DNA from: Salvator merianae
Lineage: Eukaryota; Chordata; Lepidosauria; Squamata; Teiidae
Direction: 5' to 3'
DNA: 64,000 nucleotides
Assembly (NCBI GenBank): GCA_003586115.2
Contig: QVOM02000029.1
Location: 29,501,429-29,565,428 of the forward strand
Shown: positions 51,021 through 62,640 of the stretch, one piece after another
Layout of the letters: the number at the start of each line of letters is the position of its first letter
How positions within the stretch are numbered: the stretch's first letter is position 1
Notes under the pieces: model-generated
Databases searched by the model: none
Seen by the model: the letters and a program-made list of their open reading frames with translations, nothing else
What the model was told of the DNA's origin: nothing
Position numbers and translations under genes: made by a program

Positions 51021-51570
51021 TGGCTGTTTCTACACTTACCTTACTGGGCTGGTCTAGTAGGACCAGCCCAGCCTGGAGTCATTCTGGTGGCAGGAACAGT
51101 TCCAAAGTACTGGGATAAACCTTCCACATTTGAAAGGTTGTTCCAGTATAGCCCCTGCACTGGGTTCAGAAATCATGAGATCTCTGGAGTCACTTCCAGG
51201 TTTGCCAACTGCTAGGAACTAGCCTTGGTTCCCCCTGGGGATACATTTCAGTAGCATAATTTGTTGCACTGCTGAAATATGTCCCCCTGTTAAACCAGAA
51301 CAGGGAAGAATGCACCTTTTCACCTGCCTCCCTGTTCCAATCCAGAGGCCCCTGAAACACTGGTAGACCTTTAAAAATAGGTCTACCAGTGTTCCAGTGT
51401 AGGTGACAATTTTGGTTGTCTAGACTGGGCCTTGCTCCATCGCAATGCAGATGGTGCAGCTCAAAGAGAGAAAGGGACCTCTCTCTTCCATTCTAGCATG
51501 TGGAAGAGAGGGTCTCAAAGAGGACTAACCTCCGTGCTGAAATGGACTACATGTAAGTGTGAAAAGGTCC
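51021..51570. mobile_element. PIF/Harbinger-like element, about 550 bp
   Basis: The left end TGGCTGTTTCTACACTTACC pairs with GTAAGTGTGAAAAGGTCC. The inner sequence has AGGTCTACCAGTGTTCCAG and a run (CTAGGAACTAGCCTTGG) shared with other copies. The flanks do not match, so borders may be off by 1-3 bp. Confidence 0.65.
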
Positions 51571-53374
51571 ACTGTTATCACTGATAAGTCAAATGGCAAC
51601 ACAATCCACAGTGCTAGGGCTGCAGATGAAAAAGTTCTCTTCCTGTGTTTCTTTTATTAAATCTGGGTCAGGGACTTGCTAAAAGACTTGTGAACTTCTC
51701 AGAATCAACGATGCTCTTTGAATTTTACAGAAGTTAACTCAGTCCCTAAATTACTGTGGAAGAAATTCCTTTTTTGACTTTTGAAATATGCTGTTCATTC
51801 ATGTTTTCTCTATATTAGTGTGTATTTATACTTTGATTTTAAGTCACTACTATTTGCTTCTGACCAGGACAAAAGTAGAAGGAAATTCTAAGGGATTCCA
51901 AAAGCTGCTTTAAAACAGATTCCATTCACTAAACATACGCAAACAGCAAGACTGCTCCTAATGCTGATAATTCAAGCTGCTGTTTAAACTGAGCAGTTAC
52001 TTGATTCTGGAAAATCAAGAAAATCACAAACAAGCCTTTATTTTCTAGATGTGAATATAATATCTTTTTATTTATATAGCATATATATTTTATTTGGGCT
52101 GAATAAAGACTTGATTCAACAGAGAGAATATATTTCACAAGCTCAGTTTTCAACATTCATAAGTGCACAAGACTGCTAGAGTCTGATGCTGTTAATTCTT
52201 TGATTTTTTTTTTAAAGTAGTGATTTTACTAAACATTATAGCCGTTTCTTCCTTTTTTCTTCCACTAAGTGACACATGTTATCCTTTATTGTAAATTACA
52301 ACTGTTTACCCACTGCACACTCCCCAAAATATGTGACCTTTATTGCCGAGCTCCAGGAAGAATTAAAAATAAATTAAAAAATTAAGGAAGTACCAGCTTG
52401 AAGAAACGTGAAGTATTGTTGAAGAAAGATAATGTCAGTCCCAAGGGGCCTGTGGGGCTAGGTGCCAAGCAAGGCTAGGGGCTGTTCAATCACCTCTATC
52501 AGTGCTCTATCGGTGTCTCTGCTCCAGCCAAATCCAGAGAAAACAAGGAGTCAAAGATGCAGGTCAATAAGCTTATAGAGGATTCACGCAAACAGCTCCT
52601 CCAGCAAGGTAAAAAACAAAGTCATATTGGCTTTTTGGCTTTTTTTTTTTTTAATTCCTTTACTTTGAACTCTTTGGTTTAAGCACACCCTGGAAATGTC
52701 ACTGTTATATGCAAGAAATTTAAAGAGTTGAGCTTCTTAATCCCGTTAAGAAAAAAGAACAAAGTTGTCTGTAAAGACCTCCCTATTGAACTCAAAGTGA
52801 TTATGGTACAGCTGCCTTACATTGATGCTACTCCCAATGGCTCCAGCATTAGAAGAGCAGAAAATATGTTATTAAAGGCATTGCTTTGGAAGAAGAAAAC
52901 CACTATCGACTGATTGTGAAACATACAGAGAGAGAGAAAAAACCCAGCTATTTCAGGTATCTGAGCATGACATAAAAAATGCCTAAAATATTTACACGTG
53001 CTTACAAAAAAGGAGTCAGCAGAAGGAAGGAAGGACAAAAGGAAATCATTTTCTAGTCTGCAAAAAAATTGGCTAGCATAAGAATTGATGATAGCAAAAG
53101 CTCCACAAAGTCGCAATAAGAAGAGAAAGAGTATGATCAACAATTAGCAGCTACTGAAGATGTGACTCTGAGTTCTTCCAGCTTCACTTGTAACACCAGG
53201 AGCAATCATAGCCTCCTTCCTCAAACCTCTTGCCTGCAAACTGCATTCATACCCAAGTTAGACATCACACTACTGCCAGGATTAATTGCTATTATAACCA
53301 ACCATAGCTTCTTCTTCATTACACTCTAAAACTAAGACGTTATCTAGAAGATTGAAGTGCTGCAGCTTCAACAT
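51571..53374. other. intron, AT-rich, nothing recognised
   Basis: No repeat ends or exon. The 108-codon minus-strand frame at 52817-53143 has no supported splice sites or domain. Confidence 0.45.
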
Positions 53375-53909
53375 AGGCCGTTTCCACACTTGCCTGCAGT
53401 GTCCTGGGTCAGGGCAGCCCGCCATATCCCAGAACAAGCCACCCATCCCAAGCTCAGATGGGCTGCCACTGGAGCACAACAGGGCCACCTGCATTTGCAC
53501 AGTCTGATCCATCTTGGAGGTAGTGGTAAGGCTCCAGAAGGCCAGGAATGAAAGTTCCCGACCTTCAGAGCTTCTGGCCTGGCTGGTTTTGGAGCAGACC
53601 CACTTCTAGTTGCACTTCATGGGCACTGCCAAAAAAAATTCCCTATAGTATATCAGACAATGCGGGTGCACTGCTACATTCCTCCATGGTCTGGTATATA
53701 GCACCAAGCCAGTTCTAGACCTCTTTAAAGGGTTTTACACTTATACTGAGCTAGGGCACCATTTTCAGCACCCTAGCCTGGTCTGCTGTTTGTCCCTTGC
53801 AAATAAACCATGACAAGGTGTGAAGCCTCTGCTATCCCTCATTAGCTGGCAGATGGCAGAGACCTAGACAGGTCTATGGTTTGGTCTACCATCCAGTGCG
53901 AAAAGGCCC
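53375..53909. mobile_element. PIF/Harbinger-like element, about 535 bp
   Basis: The left end AGGCCGTTTCCACACTTG pairs with CCAGTGCGAAAAGGCCC. Inner sequence TAGCTGGCAGATGGCAGAG and GGTCTGGTATATAG fits the family. Flanks are CAT and TGA, so there is no exact duplication. Confidence 0.65.
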
Positions 53910-55151
53910 TGAAACTAAACCATTTTAATATTTCACTCTGTTGGAAGCAAGTATGAGCTACTGGGGTACTGGAGATAATGTGATAGGGAGGAATTGACAT
54001 TTTGACAGTTTCCCCCTCTCCTTCCCTTGCTTTGCTGGAACATAAAAGGCAAAAAAACAAAACCTTGGAATTTGAGGAATTACACACTGGAAGGAAGACT
54101 ATATGGTGCAAATGGGTCTTCCAACACAAAGAAGTTCAATTTATAGCATTCCAAGGCCAAACTAAGAGCCAAAGGAAACTCCAAAGTATATGATCAAAAT
54201 GTTTTCAAGGTAAAAATACAAATAGCAATAAGGGATGCAGGAAGAGCAGATCAATACGGGCCAAAGATTGCTGTTTAGTAGCTCGGGAAGGGAAGCAGTG
54301 AACACTACTATCTTGCTCCAGAAGTGCATACTCTTCAGCTGCTCTGTAACTTGAGACACCTCATTTAGAAAATAAACTTGTATTCTATGTTAAGGAAATA
54401 TCAAAAGATGCACAGTCTTCAAAACAAAGGACTAAAAAACCCATGTACTTCTATAGTATTTAAAGCTAGCTAGAAAACTATTGTTAAGATGCAATTTACG
54501 ACTCTTATTCATAGCTCAAGGGTAGAAGTGAAAAGTTGCAAAATTAACTTCCAAGAACAGAATGAAAATATATGGCTCTGTGATATGGTTTTCATGTCTT
54601 AACTGACTGCAATTTCATTTTTTATTAAATCCATTCAGGTTAGGAATATGCCAAATCATTTTTTGATTTGTGCTTCACTAATGCACTTTGTTGTGTGTTG
54701 ACTCCGGCACTGATTTAAACGCCCTCAACTTTCAGAGTTGAACTTCAGTGCTGAAGAGGTGCAGGGTTCATGCCAAACAATTTATTGGTTCAACACTCTC
54801 ACCACTCATTCCTGGCCTTCCCACATTGTATCTCTGCATGTTCCTGGTCATCTTACCTTTTCATGGTGCCCCATCTTCCAGAAAGCCCCGCTGTTTGAAT
54901 TACGTTTGATCTGCTTGGAGGATCCATGCCCCTCTATTCTGGGAGGCCTAGTATCAATTATCCTGCTGAAGAAAAACATGGCCAGTACCCTGAGACGGAT
55001 TGCCAGTGACACGGGATAAGACTGTCTGCATTATAAACAGGCTGGGAACACTTTGATCACTGGCTTTAAAGGCCCTACCCAGCTCTAGAAACAGGCGTTC
55101 AGCCTTCAAAGTCAGAGGAAAAAAGTTTCCAACCATCTTAATTTCTAGCCA
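53910..55151. other. intron, nothing recognised
   Basis: The frames at 53842-54193 and 54738-55019 lack domains. No repeat ends were seen. Confidence 0.45.
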
Positions 55152-55497
55152 AGGCCGTTTTGTGGCATACCAACTTCCAGCACCACTTCCAGAGGTGCTT
55201 CCTTGTGCGCTGTTGAAACAAGCACTCTGTTGTATTCCAGTCTATGGGGCATGTTTTTCCACATCCCCTTCATGGTACAGGATATGAATACTGGTCCAGT
55301 AATGGACCCATTAGAAGTCCATGCTTGGGCTGGGATACGGTGACATTTTGGCAGACTATCACAGTTTGTAGCTTTGTTTGGGGCTAACAAAGCATCCTAG
55401 CAGTGGGTAAGGCCACAGCTGGTCCGCACTAGTGTGCTAACAGCAAAGGCCTAGACAGGAACATGTTCCAGTCTACTGGGCAGTGTGGAAAGGGCCC
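55152..55497. mobile_element. PIF/Harbinger-like element, about 346 bp
   Basis: The left end AGGCCGTTTTGTGGCATACC pairs loosely with CAGTGTGGAAAGGGCCC. The inner right part (GACAGGAACATGTTCCAGTC) is a small palindrome also found in relatives. Confidence 0.55.
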
Positions 55498-55779
55498 ATA
55501 AGTCTTTTACATGCCATAAAATTACTATTAATAACAGAACTGTTTCTCATTTGTTAGAAAATTATGATCTCTTAGATGCATGGAGGTTCTATAATCCAGA
55601 TGATGTTTTATTCTGCCAGATGCTCCAGCTACTCATGCACTGATTATATTTTTATATCTAATTCTGGTCACTCCCAGTAAAAAGAGGGCTAAATTTCTAC
55701 GGCCCACATAAAGCAACCCCATAACTTTCTCTACACAGGAGACTATTATTAGAAAACTAATTTAAGAAAAAATATGAAG

Positions 55780-57000
55780 AAAAACTGAAGAACGTTTTGA
55801 TTTAAATTTAGATTCCATCTCCTTAACACAAAATTTTGGGAACACCATGAAATTGTTACGGAAGGGCAGGAGACCTATGAATGTTACTTTCACTAAAAAT
55901 TAAAAGACAAGTTAAAAGGTTTCAAAATGAAACACAAAAGAACAACCAGCAATAAAATTTCTAAAGCTTTACTAGAAAAAAAAAAGACGAAGATTAACAA
56001 TTTGACGATAAATCAGATACCCTAAGTCTATTATATACCAAACAAAGGTACTACAAACACAGCACAAAAAGCTAAAAATTACTTTCATGGTATGGCAGGC
56101 AGACAGGAAGATACGATTGCATATTAGGATCTCTTTAAATATAATAAAGAAAACAAAAAATATAACTCTAAATAATCAACACAATACTTGCTGGATATTA
56201 TGAAGAATCATTTAGATTTAAGAAATTTGGTCAAAAGAAAGAATCAGAATTTCTTACTGAGATTTATTTCTGAAGATGATAAAAGAAAGTTGAATAGCGA
56301 AAGTACCCATGATAAAATAAGCCAGGCCTAGCATCAGACTAATATTATTACTACAGCAAAACATGAGAGAAATCCAAATAATATGAACTATTGTTCTATT
56401 CCAGTTAGAAATCAGGATCAGTTAACTTCTCTGCTAGCATCAAGATGGAACAATATCATTTCATCAACCTATTTAATCATTCTATACAAAACTACAAAAG
56501 CCTAGCTTTCTCACATTAGATGACTACGATTGGCTTGAAAGGCACTTTTTATTGCAAACACTCCATGAAAATCAGAAAAAAATCATATGGAATTAAGCAG
56601 TTATAACATCAATAGCACCTCTATTAAGATTATTTGCAGATGATATTCTAGCTGACCCCTTGAGAAAACTCTCCAATATTTTTTAGTGGATACAGGTATC
56701 TGGGATGTCATTTTAGCTACAAATATCAGAAACTCTCTTTTTCAACATTTCTTTCACCAACAAGCAAACTAAACAGATATATACAGTAATCTCAAACTAC
56801 AATTTAAATCAATAAAATACCTTAGATTACTAATTATAAAAAACTTTAATTATCTTCTCTACTAAAACTATTGTCTCTGTCCTTGCTATCCTGTCCTTGC
56901 TAGGCAGAATAGCAGCTATTTAAATGATGGTTTTTATCCATTTATTTTTAATTTCTTTTGCAAACTCTTGCTTTAACAATATTAGCTCAAGATACCAAGA
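55780..57000 (+). mobile_element. L1-like LINE fragment, ORF2, decayed
   Basis: The plus strand encodes APLLRLFADDILA (the L1 LFADD reverse-transcriptase box) at about 56618-56656 and later SLLGRIAAI near 56898-56922, matching the LGRIAAIKM motif of reptile L1 proteins. Between and before are AT-rich stretches with many stops. It is followed immediately by a CR1-like copy. Confidence 0.75.
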
Positions 57001-57895
57001 AAGGGACCTTGGGGTTCTGGTGCAAAGTTCAATGCACAGCAGCAGCGAACAAAGCAAATTCAGTGCTAAGGATAATTAAGAAGCAGTGGCGGCTCATAGC
57101 TTTAAGGCTGGGTAATCGGGCTGGGTAATCACAAGCATAGGCCGGGTGAACTGCAAAAACAAACACCGCCCCCTGGGCAGGTCTTGCATCAGCACACCAA
57201 GGAAAAACATATACTTCCGTGGCCAGCGAATGTCCAGTCCATGCCTGCAACCATGTGCCCTTAAAGTTATGAGCCACCACTGTTAGGAAGGAAGCAGAAA
57301 ATAAATTTGCAAGAATCATTGTGCCACTTGTGTACAATTCTTGTCACTTCAGAAGAGATATTTTGGAACTGGAAACAGTGGAAAAAAAGAGCAACCAAAA
57401 TTATCAGGAACTTAGAATACCTCCCCTATAAGATCAGGCTGCAATGTCTAGGCCTGTTCAGTCTTGAAAGATGGTGTTTAAGAGACAATCGTATTGACGT
57501 TTATGAAATCATTTATGGGATAGAAGAGCTGGATTGAGAACATTTCTTTTCACTATCACACAAGGCTAGAACCAGGGGCCTCTTTTCGCAGCTAATAAGC
57601 AGGAGAGTTAGGACTGATAAGGAGAAGTATTTTTTCATGGAACAGGTCATTGGTCTATTATATTTATTACCCAAGGAGATGATAATGGCGACTACCCTGG
57701 ATGGCTTTAAGAAAATGTTAGACAAATTCATGGAAAACAAGTGACTACTAGAATGGATATCTAGATACAGATATCCAGATACTATCTCCAGGTTCAAGAG
57801 ATAGGCAGGATGCCTCTAAAGGCCACTGTGCAAGATGGGATGCTGGACTAGATGGGTTATGGACTGACCTAACAGTTCTTAAGTTCTTACAATAA
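57001..57895 (+). mobile_element. CR1-like LINE 3' fragment, split by a hAT element
   Basis: Broken frames give RDLGVLVQ, RATKIIRNLEYLPYKIRLQC, LGLFSLERWCLRD, EVIYG-like and TTLDGFKKMLDKFMENK, the C-terminal end of CR1-type ORF2. The tail is GATGCTGGACTAGATGGG then TAACAGTTCTTAAGTTCTTA. The DGFKKMLDKFMEN segment is the sense version of the antisense copies at 8.75 and 11.0 kb. Confidence 0.8.
57084..57282. mobile_element. hAT MITE, 199 bp, nested in the CR1 copy
   Basis: It starts CAGTGGCGGCTCATAGCTTT and ends AAAGTTATGAGCCACCACTG. The 8-bp flanks TTAAGAAG (57076-57083) and TTAGGAAG (57283-57290) differ at one base. The right copy matches the CR1 consensus as I know it, so it is the original target. 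Non-coding. Confidence 0.88.
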
Positions 57896-58290
57896 CTTAA
57901 GCAAGCATATAATATCACAGGAAAATCTCCCATCATATGGAAACCTTTGGAAAAGCAATACAGTCTGTTTAATAAAGACAATGCTCTTGGCTGGCTTGGC
58001 ATAAATGGGAAAAAATTTAATGCCTTTTCCATCTTCCACAATACCACTACCTTATCACACATTATATTTATAACTGATGAACTTTATTTTACAATTAGTG
58101 GGTCACTGTGCAATTCCCTAACTTGTGTCCAAACAACAATATTTCAGAATAAGGAAGGCATTATATTTCATGCTTTTTATTGCCATTTTGCTTCCTTGTT
58201 TGCTCTTCTTTTTCTTCAGCCCGATATGTTGTCACATTCAGTACCTAATGTTGAATCACTGTAAGAATAATAATTAAATAAATAAATGAC
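57896..58290 (+). other. possible LINE 3' end, unassigned
   Basis: The stretch ends in (AATA)n-like AATTAAATAAATAAATGAC, like a LINE tail. A 105-codon frame (57947-58264) has no domain I recognise. It could be the displaced end of the L1 copy upstream of the CR1 insertion. Confidence 0.3.
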
Positions 58291-59240
58291 TTATAAAGGT
58301 AAAAAAGAAAAAAACATCTGTGAATGAAGTGCTTCTGATTTAATGTAATCCTAACCTCCTCAGTGGTCCACAAAGGAATTCAGAACTCCTGGGTTAACTA
58401 TTTTATGACATGGGTCCAAAATTATGATACTGAAGCAGTAGGCTCTACTATATAATCTGACAGCATTTTAGTGCAAGAAGCTCCAAAACAGACACTCTGG
58501 AGTGAAGCACCAATGGCTTAGAATCGTTAGTCCCTTAACTGAGTCAGTGCGGAACTATAGTAGCAAAAATATTAAGAATAGTTTTTCAAAGGCCCTTACA
58601 TCTGAATGCAAGTGATTACTCCACAGAGTTGATCTACTTCATTCTTTACAATTGCAGTCATACCTGATTATTCCATAAAACATTCATTCCAATTACATAG
58701 AACAAATCCAGTGATGCTGTTTCTGTTTAAAAAAACTGAGAGAAGGCAAGCAACTCTGGAGCTAAAGCATAGATATACGGGGTTTTCTGATGGAAGAACC
58801 ACAGAAGCATTACAAATGCTTTATCACAAATAAGGACAATTGCGTTATGCTATATAATTTATTCAAAGCAGAACTTGTAAACTGTACTGGCCTCTGTAAC
58901 AAAGATTTTTAATATTATTATTATCAAAGCAGAAGTATTGATTTGACTGCCAGAACCAGAACTAATATTAACAGCAATGAATAACTAAATACCTTTGTTT
59001 ATAAACAATAGAGAAAGACATACTGTGTGCTGTAAGAATTTACAACTGGATCTTAAACTCAGATTCACACTAGGCAAAACAGTAAAGTACAACCTAAATT
59101 ACTAAAAACTACTGCACTGAGTTTGCTTGCAAATAGCCTCACCTAAAATATCGCTCACCTGGAATCATTATTAAAACACTTCATTAAAAAAAAGAAAAAA
59201 AAAGCTGAAAATAGCTATCCACCACAACCTTTGCATTATA
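58291..59240. other. intron 2, 5' end, nothing recognised
   Basis: AT-rich sequence just downstream of exon 2 on its own strand. No repeat ends were seen. Confidence 0.5.
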
Positions 59241-59249
59241 CTGGTTTAC

Positions 59250-59408
59250 CTTTATTACAAAAATATTCCACTTCTTCACAGCTCAGATTCCCAGGCTCAA
59301 ATTCAGCAGAAAAGTTTCCCTCGAGAGAAAAGTCTTCTTTGGAGATAATGTCATTTTCCTCTGATAGGCACTCTTCTTCTTCATCTTCAACAGCATCCTC
59401 AAGGGGGC
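59250..59408 (-). CDS. ZFPM2: ZFPM2 (FOG2) exon 2, internal coding exon
   Basis: ZFPM2/FOG2 is a nuclear multi-zinc-finger cofactor that binds GATA4/5/6 and recruits the NuRD complex in heart, gonad and diaphragm development. Seen: read on the minus strand, an open segment is bordered by TTTAAAG at the acceptor and AAAG|GTAAAC at the donor. It enters with two bases of a split codon and leaves with one, so it is phase 1 on both sides and 159 bp long. The peptide starts [13 protein letters not shown] and ends [13 protein letters not shown], then a split glycine. From memory of the family this matches human FOG2 just after its N-terminal NuRD-binding motif ([27 protein letters not shown]). The middle is less conserved ([11 protein letters not shown], recalled in human as SKGDFPLEESF). 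It is acidic, with no zinc finger or membrane segment. FOG1 does not share this peptide as far as I recall. Confidence 0.94.
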
Positions 59409-59731
59409 CTTTAAAAAATAAACAAACATAGTGTATAAGCAGCAGCGTAATGGAAGTGTAAATCAAAAAAAATTATACTTAAAAAAATAGGTGCTCATTA
59501 GCAGAAGTGATCTACTTCTTATTTAGTAGGGAATACAGGAAGATCTTTAAAATGTTATTGGTTCTGCAACGTAGTGCATGAATATTTGGTAGGAAGTTCT
59601 CTTGAGGGTCAGTATTCTTAGCCATGTTAAATATGTAAAATATTACAGTAGAATTTTTCCTGTATTTAACAAAAACATTTAAGGAAAAAGATGACAAGCT
59701 TATCCAGTGAAAATAAGTAGTAGGACTCTGA

Positions 59732-60162
59732 AGCCCTTTCCACACTGCACGTTATTTCAAAATAAATTCTGGAATAAGGGGCAGTCATTCATACCCTAGG
59801 CCATGTCCTGCACCATCATGCTTCGTCTGCATTGAGCAAAGCATGAACCAGGCTAGGGCACTGAAAATGGCACCCTAAGCCAGTATAGTCGTGCGCCTCA
59901 ATTTTGAGGTCTACAACTGGACCATGGAGGTGTGAATGGCACGTCCCATGGTCTGGTATACTACAGGAAGCACCACTACAAATGGGTCTGCCACAAAACC
60001 GGCCAGACCAGGACCTAAAGGTCATCTGAATGAAGATATCCAAATACAGACGTCCCTATTCAACTCCAGAGGTAACCAATCCCAGATTGGGACAGGTAAC
60101 TTGTTCTGGGTTGGGGCTACCCACCCTGCCCTGGAACAAAAGTCATAAGTGTAGAAAGGCCC
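59732..60162. mobile_element. PIF/Harbinger-like element, 431 bp, near exon 2
   Basis: The left end AGCCCTTTCCACACTG and right end AAGTGTAGAAAGGCC are flanked by TGA on both sides (59729-59731, 60163-60165). It lies 323 bp upstream of exon 2 in intron 1. Confidence 0.78.
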
Positions 60163-60165
60163 TGA

Positions 60166-61068
60166 CTGACTTTAACTGAACAAGGTCTGCACTCTAATTC
60201 ATTACGAAAAGCTAAGACTGCAATCCCACATTTCTAAGTAAAAATACTAGACCATGAGTAAACAAGGCAATCTTGAAGTTTATTGTTTTGTTGGCCATCA
60301 AAGGCAAACTCAAGGAGGAGAGCTGCTTTGTGTAGACTTTATACATTCTTGCAGCCACAAAAGAACAAATCAGCAAAGAAGTTCACGACAGCAAAACTAG
60401 CAGGAGGGGTTTTATGATATAGAGGCTTACTTTCAACTTTTGTTTCTTCCGTGTGAGGCCACTTCTTCTAAATCATGTGTTATACCTATTACATGGTTAC
60501 GCCCCCCCCTTACCCCATCCATGCATGATCAGGCCTATTTCCTTTTAGAATACCACTTTACACCATTTTAAGCCACAGTGTCTCCATTTTAGCATCATTT
60601 TCACCCTTACAATAAGCTTTATTGATCTCAGGCTGCATCAGACAACCGAAAAACACAGCCTGATAAGTGCCCTGGGACATGGCAACTTCATGAAACCAGC
60701 TCCTTTGGTCCTCCATCCAACCCCAGAGTCAGGAAGAATGCCCCCAAAGGCATCCTGCTGCTAATTCACAATGAAGCAGTCCAAAGGCACGTCCTGTTGT
60801 GCATTTCCACCACTGAGAGATGGCAAGTGAGAATAACTTACCTTTACCATCTTCCAACTGGAGCAATTAAATGTCAGGAAGAAAAGAGCTAATTTATGTA
60901 GTCATTTCCTGTCCAGTATCTAATTGCTACTAGGGAGAAACTTTAGGGCTGAGAAGCCTGGAAGATAGGAGGTACACATCACACCTTCCAACCCAGCAGT
61001 GGGATCACCAGATACTGCTGCATAGGCAGCCCTTTTACAGGATAGGAAAATGTTGTCTTACTGAGACT
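60166..61068. other. intron 1, nothing recognised
   Basis: Mixed sequence with a short C run (GCCCCCCCCTTA near 60501). No repeat ends or domain-bearing frame were seen. Confidence 0.45.
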
Positions 61069-61587
61069 GGGACCATTTGTGCACTTATCTGCACTTATTC
61101 AACGTCAGTGGATCCAGAACAGCCAATACTGATTCCAAACAAGGAAAGGCATGAGTGGGCACTGATCCAGACCAGCCCATACCACATTGTCACAGCCTTG
61201 AAACATGTGCATGCTTTGAGGCTGGACATGGAGGTCTCGGAGGGCTAGGAACATATGTTCCTAACCTTAGGAGCCTCTAGAGTCAGCATTTGGGGGCACA
61301 CTGAAATCACTCCCCCATAGTCCTGATCACAGACCATGCCTCTGCATGGCATGTCTCCTTGTTTGGAACTCGGGCCCACTGATCCACCTGGTAGTCATGA
61401 CTGAACATGACTATCGAAGACCCAGATCAGGGCCTCCCTGACTGGGATCACACTCCACATTAAGCACACAGTGTGTTCCAGCGGGATGTGTGGCCACATA
61501 GATCCACATTAATGTGCAGATCTATGTGGCCTCGAACCTTACTATATGGGTCTTTAATCCTGATTAAGAACCTATGCAGAATGTTTC
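61069..61587. mobile_element. PIF/Harbinger-like element, about 519 bp, diverged
   Basis: GGGACCATTTGTGCAC at the left pairs loosely with ATGCAGAATGTTTC at the right. A near-perfect palindrome with GGCCACATAGATC arms lies at 61492-61531. Inner sequence CCTAGGAACATATG-type and TAGTCATGACTG phrases match the 21.4-kb and 62.7-kb copies. Confidence 0.55.
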
Positions 61588-61590
61588 TTA

Positions 61591-61699
61591 GACCCTTTCT
61601 GCACTAATCTTTATTCTGAATTATATCATGTAATAGGGGCCTATCATCCACATGTCAATGCAGACCGCAGCAGGCCCCTAATGCTGTGCAGAAAGAACC
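61591..61699. mobile_element. PIF/Harbinger-like MITE, about 109 bp
   Basis: The left end GACCCTTTCTGCACTAATC and right end GCTGTGCAGAAAGAACC pair. The interior GGGGCCTATCATCCACATG pairs with CAGCAGGCCCCTA. It directly adjoins the element to its left. Confidence 0.6.
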
Positions 61700-61724
61700 T
61701 AAGGTTGCATCCACACACACTAAG

Positions 61725-61860
61725 AAAAGCAGCTCAAAAACAACTTAGAAGTGGTAGCACATGGATGCTAGTGTCCTCAACCCACCTTTAATGTTGATTA
61801 ATGGAACTAGCATGTTGATGCTACCACTTCTAACTCACTTTTGAGTCCCTTTATTTTTTA
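61725..61860. mobile_element. hairpin MITE, copy B
   Basis: The arms AAAAGCAGCTCAAAAACAAC with TTAGAAGTGGTAGCACATG and, complemented, AAAGGGACTCAAAAGTGAG with TTAGAAGTGGTAGCATCAAC are inverted repeats around a loop. Same family as 1.41 kb. Confidence 0.7.
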
Positions 61861-62640
61861 CTGTCTATGGTAGCAATCTGACTCCTATATAAAAACTGGT
61901 TGTAAGGTGCCAGCATCTTGAGAACTGTCTTCACACAGTTCAGTGAGAGATTATTTTCTCAGGCTTGAAACTATTCAGTCCTCTTTCTGAGAAAACATGG
62001 CTATCAGCATGAAGAAAAACTGAGAGTACAGTCCTTCCTTAGAACATCATATTAATCTTTTAAAAGAAGAAATATAAAAGTGATCACATTATATTATTCT
62101 TTAGCACTTGCATTAGAGGAAACAAGAAAAGCCAAATAAATCCTTATATATGGCTGAAGACCCATGATCTAAAATACAGATTTTTAAGCTTTGTTATACT
62201 GTGAAAAAATGTTGTTAAAGTTCTCCAACAAGATTAAAAAGCAAGTTTGGCTTTGCTAACTCACACACTAAACTTTTATCAAACATGGCAAAGGATGTTT
62301 ATTTTATACTGTCCTTTCTTCCTACACAGAACCCTGCACTGTTTATGACTATCCTGCAAATGAAGTAAATATCATTATTGCCATAGGATATCCTTTGCTA
62401 AACTCTTTTGGATTACAGCTTCCGTCAATCGCAATCAATGAACCTGGATACCACCTTGGTTTGCTGTGGCTGTGTATCTGAAATAGTTTTGGAACCAATG
62501 AAGGCATCTGTTGACTTAGGAGCAAAGCAAGCAAACTTCTCCACTTTACTCTTTCTTAGTGCAGCTTTCTTGGACATCACCCCAAACCCACTACAAAAGG
62601 TCAAAGATTGGTTTCATTGACATGCATTTAAAGAATGAGC

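Larger units (their letters stand above)
25985..59249 (-). other. ZFPM2: ZFPM2 intron 2, complete, 33,265 bp
   Basis: This is a phase-1 intron between exon 2 and exon 3. The donor is GTAAACCAG (complement of 59241-59249). The acceptor is AATTGACAG (complement of 25985-25993), with a short, interrupted pyrimidine tract (TTTCCTTGTC). It is packed with L2-like LINE pieces in both directions, CR1 and L1 remains, PIF/Harbinger-like short elements and two hAT elements. No embedded host gene was recognised on either strand: every longer open frame inspected falls in a repeat or lacks codon structure and splice borders. Confidence 0.9.
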
